Assembly (NCBI GenBank): GCA_002403855.1
Contig: DHIO01000026.1
Span: forward strand, 67,805-75,421
DNA length: 7,617 nucleotides
DNA from: Acidimicrobiia bacterium UBA4744
GTDB lineage: Bacteria; Actinomycetota; Acidimicrobiia; Spongiisociales; UBA4744
Reading direction: 5' to 3'
The translations under genes and the position numbers were made by a program. Below, in pieces: positions 1 through 5,070 of the stretch. The notes beneath the pieces are model-generated. The model was not told where the DNA came from, did no database searches, and worked only from the letters and a program-made list of their open reading frames with translations. The number at the start of each line of letters is the position of its first letter. Within the stretch, counting starts at the first letter, position 1.

Positions 1-1625
1 ATCACCCGGGCGATGGCCACCCGTTGCTTCTCTCCCCCCGAGAACCTGTAGCCTCGCTCCCCCACCTTCGTTTCGTAGCCATCCGGCAACGCCGCAATCA
101 GATCGTGGATGTTGGCGGCCCGGCAGGCTGCCTCCAGTTCCAGACGCGTTGCATCGGGCTTGGCGTATCGCAGGTTGGCAGCGATGGTGTCGTGGAAGAG
201 GTAGGACTCCTGGGTCACCACCCCAATTCCCTCCCTCAGGGTCCCCAGCGATAGATCCCGCACATCGTTACCGTCGATCCGCACCGCACCTCGACTCACG
301 TCGTACAGTCGCGGCACCAGATAGCTGATAGTGGTCTTGCCGGCCCCGCTGGGACCGACCAGTGCGGCAAGCTGACCCGATCGGATCGAGAACGTGGCGT
401 CTTCGAGAGCCCAGTCCCGGGTTGAGACCGGCGATATCTCAGGACCGGTCTGATCCACCACCCGCCCCCAGTGCATTCGCTTCACCTCACTGAGGCCGGG
501 GAGAGGCTCGTCGGCCACGTACTTGAACGAAACCCCGTCGAACGCAACCTCTCCGGCGAGGTCCTCCAGGTGTATCGCGTTCTCTCGTTCTTCGATGTCG
601 TGAGATAGGTCCAGAACCTCAAAGACCCGCTCAAACGACACCATCGAAGTAGCGAACTCGACCCGGGCGTTGGATAGCGCGGTGAGCGGCGCGTACAGTT
701 GGCCGAGCAGGGTGGAGAACATAACGATCGTACCGATGGTGAACGAACCGTTGATCACCATCACTCCACCCACCCAGAAGACCGCGGCGGTGCCCAGGGC
801 GCTGACGATGCCCAAACCGGCAAAGAACCAGCGGCCGATGACTGCCCTCCGCACCCCGAGGTCTCGCACCAGAGCTGCTTCGTCCGTGAACCTCTCTGTT
901 TCGTCGTCGGCCCGGTTGAAGAGCTTGACCAGCAGAGCGCCGCTCACATTGAAGGTCTCGGTCAGGATCGACGACATATTGGCGTTGTGTTCCATCTGCT
1001 GCTGAGAGACGCGCCGCAGAATCTTGCCGACCCGCCGAGCCGGATAGATGAACAGGGGTAGCGCTGCGACGGCCAGCAGGGTGAGACGCCATTCGGTGCG
1101 CATCATGACCACCAGAATGGCAGTGACCGTGACGATGTTGGAAGCGATCGTAATGAATGTCCCGGTGATGGCATTCTGGGCGCCGACAACGTCGTTGTTC
1201 AATCGGGACACGAGCTCGCCGGTGCGAGTCGACGTGAAGAATCGCAGGGACATACCCTGCAGATGCCGGTAGAGCTGGCGGCGCAGGTCGAAGATGATCC
1301 CTTCCCCGGCCCGGGCGGACATCCAGCGTTGAAGCGTCCCCACCACCGTGTTGAGGATGGGAACCGCCACCATGCCCAGACCCAGCAGCGTCAGAAGCCG
1401 GATGTCTTCTTCGGGGATGGCGCGGTCGATCAGCTCGCGCATGAGGATCGGCGGCACCAGGGTGAGAAGGGAAATAACGAGGATCGTGACGAGCACCACG
1501 ATGAGGTCACGCCGGTAGGGACGGCCGTACGAGAGAACTCGCCTCAAGAGGGCGCGGTCTACGTGAGGACGATCCTGCTCTTCGTCGTAACGCAGGTAAG
1601 CGAACCAGTTGCCACCGTGAAAGAT
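1..1625 (-). CDS. ABC exporter half-transporter (permease fused to ATPase), C-terminus cut by window edge
   Basis: Export ABC transporter of the MsbA/multidrug type, with membrane domain and ATPase in one chain; such proteins act as dimers in the cytoplasmic membrane. About 541 residues are visible. The N-terminal third to half holds hydrophobic membrane segments, for example around residues 41-60. The nucleotide-binding domain has Walker A GPSGAGKT at 424-431, a Q-loop in GVVTQESYLF, and the signature SGGEK at 529-533. Walker B, the D-loop and the switch His lie beyond position 1. About 30 residues separate the first NBD strand (VAFDGVSFKY) from the part resuming at WALEDATF; from memory, related actinobacterial exporters also carry an insert here. 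The frame is open back to a TAG at 1656-1658 but contains no ATG, GTG or TTG before residue 27. I place the start at ATC 1625, which has a strong ribosome binding site 7 nt upstream; TTG 1547 or GTG 1499 would remove a conserved-looking N-terminus. The substrate cannot be told. The lipoprotein gene lies 52 nt upstream on the same strand. Confidence 0.93.
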   Translation of the reverse strand, partial: MFHGGNWFAYLRYDEEQDRPHVDRALLRRVLSYGRPYRRDLIVVLVTILVISLLTLVPPILMRELIDRAIPEEDIRLLTLLGLGMVAVPILNTVVGTLQRWMSARAGEGIIFDLRRQLYRHLQGMSLRFFTSTRTGELVSRLNNDVVGAQNAITGTFITIASNIVTVTAILVVMMRTEWRLTLLAVAALPLFIYPARRVGKILRRVSQQQMEHNANMSSILTETFNVSGALLVKLFNRADDETERFTDEAALVRDLGVRRAVIGRWFFAGLGIVSALGTAAVFWVGGVMVINGSFTIGTIVMFSTLLGQLYAPLTALSNARVEFATSMVSFERVFEVLDLSHDIEERENAIHLEDLAGEVAFDGVSFKYVADEPLPGLSEVKRMHWGRVVDQTGPEISPVSTRDWALEDATFSIRSGQLAALVGPSGAGKTTISYLVPRLYDVSRGAVRIDGNDVRDLSLGTLREGIGVVTQESYLFHDTIAANLRYAKPDATRLELEAACRAANIHDLIAALPDGYETKVGERGYRFSGGEKQRVAIARV

Positions 1626-1627
1626 AC

Positions 1628-1638
1628 GATCACCTTCC
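1628..1638 (-). promoter_or_regulatory. Ribosome binding site supporting an ATC start for the ABC exporter
   Basis: Read on the minus strand this stretch is GGAAGGTGATC. Its AGGTGATC part is an exact match to the complement of the 16S rRNA 3' end. The GGAAGG core ends 7 nt before the in-frame ATC at 1625-1623, an ideal spacing. No canonical start codon lies at this distance in the exporter frame, so the site decides the start. Confidence 0.6.
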
Positions 1639-1677
1639 GCAGACGAGCGTTCAGCCTATCGCCGGGGTGTCACAAAC

Positions 1678-2565
1678 TCACGATCCGGCAACTCCCACCG
1701 CTTCATCGGCCCCGTCGTTCGTAGGCGTTCCCTGGGCGTCATCGGGCGCAGCCAACGTCGGGGAAGCCGGAGCCAGCCCCTCGAGTGAAGCTGCCATCGA
1801 GACCAGGAAGTCGACACCGGCGGCCTTCCGGACGAACAGGTCGTATTCGTAACCACGCTCCGACCAGACCAGCCGCCACCCGTCGGTCGCCTGGAAGGAC
1901 CAGGCCGGCCGACCGTCGGGCAAGGTCACCGCTTCACAGTCCTCGATCGTGCTCCCCGTCGGCTCGTCGCACCGGGTTTCCCCCGGCGGATTCTCATTCT
2001 CGCCGATGGAGTTGCCTCCACCGAGGTCCGGGGTCGGTTGGTCGACGGCTACCGTGAGCACCGCTTGCTGGCCGGTGGAGCGGCTCCTCGAATACGGCTG
2101 GACGGACCAGAACCCGAAAGCGGCCTGAGTGTCTGACGACAGCTCCCCGGTGGCCGGATCGAAGACAAATTGACTGGTGATGAAAGCGACGTCCGCCGGA
2201 ATCAAGGCCGGAAACTCGAGCCCCGGCAGGGCTGCGGCAATCTCTGAGCGACTGGCTTGTACGTACCTATCCCGCCGGTTACTCCGATCCCACGCCGCGT
2301 CCACTGCAGGCAGAGTCGTTGCAGAATCCCCCAACTGGTCGTTGACCCACTCCGCTCTGAGATGGCCGTCGGACGCGAACAACCCAATCGGTGACGAAAC
2401 CATGCCAGTGGTGGTAGGGGCAGACGCGGCGGTGGAGTCGGGAGCCGCCGCGATCCAGCGCTCGGTCAGGTTGCCCATTCTGGCGAGAGGTGCATCCGAA
2501 CAAGCGGCCAAGAGCAGACCTCCGAGCAATAGCCCGACCATGGTGTTCAGTCCCGCCCTGGCCAA
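1678..2565 (-). CDS. Predicted secreted lipoprotein of unknown function
   Basis: Unrecognised lipoprotein of about 295 residues. A short signal peptide with one Arg is followed by a Gly/Leu-rich stretch and the lipobox LAAC, with the lipidated Cys at residue 22. The mature part starts with a Ser/Thr/Ala/Pro-rich stretch (to about residue 58), then a globular body, and ends in a low-complexity Ala/Pro/Asp/Gly tail. Cys199 and Cys210 could form a disulfide outside the membrane. The stretch from LPDGRPAWSF to FLVSMAASL loosely resembles the DUF4367-type fold (a strand with W..GY.Y followed by a terminal helix ending in a small-residue SL); this is a weak impression only. The start could be TTG 2571, TTG 2565 or ATG 2541. 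I prefer TTG 2565 because AAGGGG sits 6 nt upstream of it, while 2571 directly abuts that site. It precedes the ABC exporter on the same strand by 52 nt and may be co-transcribed; a link to export is only inferred. Confidence 0.82.
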   Translation of the reverse strand: MARAGLNTMVGLLLGGLLLAACSDAPLARMGNLTERWIAAAPDSTAASAPTTTGMVSSPIGLFASDGHLRAEWVNDQLGDSATTLPAVDAAWDRSNRRDRYVQASRSEIAAALPGLEFPALIPADVAFITSQFVFDPATGELSSDTQAAFGFWSVQPYSRSRSTGQQAVLTVAVDQPTPDLGGGNSIGENENPPGETRCDEPTGSTIEDCEAVTLPDGRPAWSFQATDGWRLVWSERGYEYDLFVRKAAGVDFLVSMAASLEGLAPASPTLAAPDDAQGTPTNDGADEAVGVAGS

Positions 2566-2662
2566 ACCCAACCCCTTCCGTTTCGACGCTCCACCGCTGA
2601 GACGCCGGAAGCCTCCAGGTGGTTACAATCACCGTCAACAACCCTAGATGATTTTCGCGCTC

Positions 2663-2679
2663 TCCACCATTGCGGTGGA
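2663..2679. repeat. Inverted repeat, 6 bp arms
   Basis: TCCACC and GGTGGA form perfect 6-bp arms around the 5-nt loop ATTGC. It could be an operator for a dimeric repressor or the first of two hairpins in the ligase leader. It has no T-run after it, so it is not a terminator by itself. Confidence 0.45.
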
Positions 2680-2694
2680 AGACCGCCGGCTGAT

Positions 2695-2714
2695 CACCCG
2701 AATCGGGTGGTTTT
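2695..2714 (+). terminator. Terminator-like hairpin upstream of the ligase gene
   Basis: CACCCG (2695-2700) pairs perfectly with CGGGTG (2704-2709) around the loop AAT, and G then TTTT follows at 2710-2714. This has the form of a short rho-independent terminator on the plus strand. No plus-strand gene lies upstream within 1 kb that would need ending, so it may be a leader attenuator of the ligase gene, a stop for stray antisense transcription, or an operator palindrome. The stem is short and the T-run only four bases. Confidence 0.35.
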
Positions 2715-2765
2715 CAAGTTCCGCTCGATTACCTTGCGGTCGAGGAATATGCAGTACCGGACGTC

Positions 2766-3542
2766 ATGGCAATCCGACTCCTGACCGAGCAGTACGCCGA
2801 TCGGCCGGCATTCGACGCCGCCGTCTCACATGCTCTGCTGCGACGCGCTGCCCGAGGCGAAGTCCCCGAAACCCTCCGGCTCCACCAACCGGGTTCGATC
2901 GTTGCCTTCGGTCGCCGGGATGTGGTCAGCCCCGGGTATCACCCGGCGGTGGAAGCAGGTCGGGCGGCAGGTTATGAAGCAATTGAGCGACTGGCGGGAG
3001 GGCGAGCAGCGGTCTTCCATCCGGGGACCCTTGCCTTCGCGTGGACGGTACCCACTTCGAGGCCGCGAGAGACCATCAAACCGCGGTTCGAGGCGCTGGC
3101 ATCTACCTTGCTGGCTGCCTTTCGGGCGTTGGGCGCCGATGCCAGGATCGGCGAGGTACCCGGCGAGTACTGCCCGGGCGCCTACAGCATCAACGTGTCG
3201 GGACATCACAAAGTGATGGGAGCCGGCCAGCGCCTCATCGGCAGGGCGGCTCACGTCGGTGGGGTCGTCGTCGTGAACGGGGGCGACCGGATAGCCGAGG
3301 TGTTGATCCCGGTCTACCGGGAGCTCGATCTGCGATGGGACCCCGCTACCTCCGGAGATCTGGCGCGCTCCGTCCCCGGAGTCACCGCCAGGGACGTGCA
3401 GGCCGCCATCGTCGCGGAATTCGAGCGTCGACACGGGTTGGAGGAGGACCGGATCGACGCGGCGACTCTGGCACTTGCAGGAGAACTCGAAGCCGGCCAT
3501 CTCTCGCCAGAAGACCGGATCACTTCTCGACGAGACTGGTGA
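2766..3542 (+). CDS. Lipoate-protein ligase A / octanoyltransferase family enzyme
   Basis: Member of the biotin/lipoate A/B protein ligase (BPL/LPL) fold, 258 residues, cytoplasmic. These enzymes attach lipoate or octanoate to a lysine of lipoyl domains in 2-oxoacid dehydrogenases and the glycine cleavage H protein. Visible motifs are a strand at SIVAFGRRD (44-52), the family's substrate-loop motif RLAGGRAAVFHPGTL (75-89), GEYCPGAYSIN (133-143) with Cys136, and HHKVMGAGQRLI (147-158) with the invariant Lys149. A Cys plus this Lys recalls LipM-type octanoyltransferases, where the Cys carries the acyl chain; the GEYCPGAYS form is, from memory, common in actinobacterial homologues annotated only as ligase-family. 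I therefore leave open whether it uses free lipoate with ATP or octanoyl-ACP. The start is ATG 2766; the ribosome site is weak (GGA 4 nt upstream) and no other start lies nearby in frame. Its last 23 bases overlap the 3' end of the convergent Ig-protein gene. Confidence 0.88.
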   Translation: MAIRLLTEQYADRPAFDAAVSHALLRRAARGEVPETLRLHQPGSIVAFGRRDVVSPGYHPAVEAGRAAGYEAIERLAGGRAAVFHPGTLAFAWTVPTSRPRETIKPRFEALASTLLAAFRALGADARIGEVPGEYCPGAYSINVSGHHKVMGAGQRLIGRAAHVGGVVVVNGGDRIAEVLIPVYRELDLRWDPATSGDLARSVPGVTARDVQAAIVAEFERRHGLEEDRIDAATLALAGELEAGHLSPEDRITSRRDW

Positions 3543-4419
3543 ACTCGAAGTAGACCTTGTTGCCGAATTCGTCCTTCGCTTTCACTTCGAACGTCTTGCC
3601 GGGCGGCGCCTCTGCAAAGAAGGCTTTCACGTACCACTCGCCGCTACCGGCCACGGTGGTCGACCCGGAGCCGTAGGCGGACACGATGTTGACCCTGGTT
3701 CCCGGTTTGCCGGTGCCGTAGTACTCGTCGTACGGGGGGCTCTCCGAACATGACCCCCATTTGTTGTGGGCTGTGAAGGCGACCTCCGGAGGTTCTTCCT
3801 TGGGGGGTGCCGGAGCGCTATACGTCACCGAAACGGAGGCTTCGGTGACATTCCCGGCCGCATCTGTGGAGGTGAATGAAGCCAGGTTGCCGCCCGGGTT
3901 GAGCAGCAGGACGATCGACCAGCGGCCGTCGTCGCTCACCTTTGCAGCATAGGGTCCGGCGGCCACGACGGCTCCGGGTTCTGTGGTTCCTTCGAACCGC
4001 AAGGACTCCTCGTTCACCTCGGCGCCGTTCTCAGGGTAGGTAATGGTGAGAGCGGGCGGTACGTCATCTCTTGCCTCGGTAGTCGGCGTGGTCCCCGGCG
4101 GTTGAGTGGGCGGCACCGTGACCGTGGTAGCCGGAGCTTCTGTGGTGGATGTCACTGCTTCAGTGGTCACCGTATTGACCGGGAAAGTGTCACTCGTCGT
4201 CGGCGTGCCCCGATCGGGTGAGAAGAGATCCACCTGAACAAGGGTCACGCCGACCAGCAGCACGACGGCTGCGAAGGCTCCGGCGAAAGACAGCAGCCGG
4301 GACTGCCGGCCCGGAATCCGGCCACCCGGTATGCCTTGCTCCATCAACAAGAGTGGCGCTTCATCGACCGCTTGTCTGAGGTTCTGAGCGGCTCGACGGC
4401 CGCGATCGTCGAGGGTCAT
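3520..4419 (-). CDS. Single-pass membrane protein with Ig-like domains, candidate anti-sigma factor or envelope sensor
   Basis: A 299-residue protein whose ATG overlaps the stop of the sigma factor gene (ATGA), so the two are very likely translationally coupled. A cytoplasmic N-terminus of about 41 residues is followed by one membrane segment (about 42-63), then a long Thr/Pro-rich linker (about 68-122). An Ig-like domain of the glucodextranase-B type follows at about 123-200 (PENGAEV, GTTEPGA, DDGRWS, TDAAGN). After a Pro-rich hinge comes a second beta-rich domain (about 211-298) with one Cys at 224. Position, topology and coupling suggest a membrane-bound partner that restrains the sigma factor, but the N-terminus lacks the HxxxCxxC zinc motif of classical anti-sigma domains, so this role is inferred. 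It could instead be an envelope protein under sigma control. The frame stays open upstream to 4740, but that stretch is a shadow of the sigma gene. Confidence 0.82.
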   Translation of the reverse strand: MTLDDRGRRAAQNLRQAVDEAPLLLMEQGIPGGRIPGRQSRLLSFAGAFAAVVLLVGVTLVQVDLFSPDRGTPTTSDTFPVNTVTTEAVTSTTEAPATTVTVPPTQPPGTTPTTEARDDVPPALTITYPENGAEVNEESLRFEGTTEPGAVVAAGPYAAKVSDDGRWSIVLLLNPGGNLASFTSTDAAGNVTEASVSVTYSAPAPPKEEPPEVAFTAHNKWGSCSESPPYDEYYGTGKPGTRVNIVSAYGSGSTTVAGSGEWYVKAFFAEAPPGKTFEVKAKDEFGNKVYFEFTSLVEK

Positions 4420-4937
4420 GTGCCGTCTCCCGGGCGAGTCTTGAGGCGCTCCGCCAGCCGTACGCGGCCTTTGTGCAAGTGAACCTTGGCCGTCGAAGGT
4501 GAGCAGTCGAGAATGTCGGCTACTTCGGCGATCGGCCGGTCCTCCAGGTAATGAAGGGCAATAGCTTGAGCTTGGCGTTTTGGCAATGCCCGCACCTCGG
4601 CCCAGAACTCGTCGTCCTCCGGGTCGAGTCCGGGAAGAACTTCCTGGCGCTGCATCGCCACCCGGGCCATCGCCCGGGCTTCCGAGACTCGCTTCCGGTA
4701 GAGCGACACTGCCATGTTTGCTACCACCCTCCTGACCCACGCACCCGGTGAGTCATATTCGCCGATGCGATCCCATTTCCGATGGGCCGCGATGAACGCC
4801 TCTTGGGCGAGATCTTCGGCGGCCCAACGGCTACCTGAGAGGGCATAGGCGAGGCCGACCACGCACCTGAATTCGCGCTGGTAGAACGATTCGAAACGCT
4901 CGGGAAGCGTGACGATCCCTCGATCTGCTCGTTGCAT
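4416..4937 (-). CDS. ECF-type sigma-70 family RNA polymerase sigma factor
   Basis: Extracytoplasmic-function sigma factor of 173 residues that would direct RNA polymerase to a small regulon. Region 2 spans about 15-83, with the DLAQEAF motif (42-48) and the SPGAWVRRVVANMAVSLYRKR stretch of regions 2.3-2.4. Region 4 spans about 110-165, with the LPKRQAQAIALHYLED helix (118-133) and the helix-turn-helix IAEVADILDCSPSTAKVHLHKG (136-157). There is no region 1.1 or 3 and no C-terminal extension; length is normal for SigE-like ECF factors. I choose ATG 4937 because GGAG lies 6 nt upstream of it; two TTG codons at 4949-4952 would add 4-5 residues and leave GGAG inside the gene. The stop overlaps the ATG of the membrane Ig-protein. 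No clear autoregulatory ECF promoter (GGAAC with a partner about 16 nt on) was found upstream. Confidence 0.93.
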   Translation of the reverse strand: MQRADRGIVTLPERFESFYQREFRCVVGLAYALSGSRWAAEDLAQEAFIAAHRKWDRIGEYDSPGAWVRRVVANMAVSLYRKRVSEARAMARVAMQRQEVLPGLDPEDDEFWAEVRALPKRQAQAIALHYLEDRPIAEVADILDCSPSTAKVHLHKGRVRLAERLKTRPGDGT

Positions 4938-5070
4938 CCAGCACTCCAACAAGCCCCACGGGCGTTCCCAGCCATCTCGCCTAGTTACTCGTATCGGCGC
5001 GCCTCGAGGTTTACCTGAGTTGGATCAGTTGCCGTTGGGCGGATCAGCGCCCGCCCGATAGCCTGAAGGG
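4938..5070. promoter_or_regulatory. Divergent intergenic region between sigma factor and AroQ-hydrolase genes
   Basis: This region separates two divergent genes. It contains GGCGCGCC at 4996-5003, an imperfect palindrome at 5003-5019 (CTC-G-AGGT, TT, ACCT-GAG) and a strong inverted repeat at 5035-5058 next to the AroQ-hydrolase start. The palindrome at 5003-5019 lies between the two starts and could be an operator, though short palindromes are common by chance in GC-rich DNA. Confidence 0.45.
5035..5064 (+). promoter_or_regulatory. aroQ: Possible leaderless promoter of aroQ-hydrolase overlapping a hairpin
   Basis: TAGCCT at 5059-5064 fits the TAnnnT -10 pattern and lies 6 nt before the ATG, which would place transcription start at or beside the A of the start codon. 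TTGGGC at 5035-5040 is a weak -35 (first three bases match) at an 18-nt spacing. The only Shine-Dalgarno-like sequence, GAAGGG, touches the ATG and is too close to work well, which also favours a leaderless transcript. An inverted repeat (GGGCGG 5037-5042, CCGCCC 5051-5056, 8-nt loop) lies between the two boxes. Confidence 0.3.

Larger units (their letters stand above)
2566..2765. promoter_or_regulatory. Divergent intergenic region between lipoprotein and ligase genes
   Basis: These 200 bases separate two divergently transcribed genes and must hold promoters for both. I could not identify a convincing -35/-10 pair on either strand. TTGACG on the minus strand near 2630-2635 resembles a -35 box but has no good -10 partner at the right distance. 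On the plus strand TACCTT at 2730-2735 fits the actinobacterial TAnnnT -10 pattern without a -35. Two hairpins, listed separately, are the clearest structure here. No convincing small gene is present. Confidence 0.5.

Noticed and set aside
631..1092. Open frame of 153 codons inside the ABC exporter on the same strand
   Set aside because: Arg/Gly-rich translation in a shifted frame of a gene with clear transporter motifs; a GC-rich shadow.
2749..2784. Small leader peptide ORF (ATG 2749) before the ligase start
   Set aside because: Only 11 codons, its GAGGA site is 2 nt from the ATG, and it overlaps the ligase start; no repeated codons suggest an attenuating leader.
2826..3500. Open frame of 224 codons antisense to the ligase gene
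   Set aside because: Long antisense frames are usual in high-GC genes. The plus-strand frame has family motifs; this one shows no recognisable domain.
4420..4740. N-terminal extension of 107 codons on the Ig-protein frame
   Set aside because: It lies wholly inside the sigma factor gene in another frame, is low-complexity Gly/Pro/Arg/Ser-rich, and the ATGA overlap at 4416-4419 gives a natural start.
4938..4975. Autoregulatory ECF promoter built on GGGAAC near 4966 (minus strand)
   Set aside because: A matching -10 would fall inside the sigma gene's ribosome site and start codon, leaving no room for a transcript start upstream.
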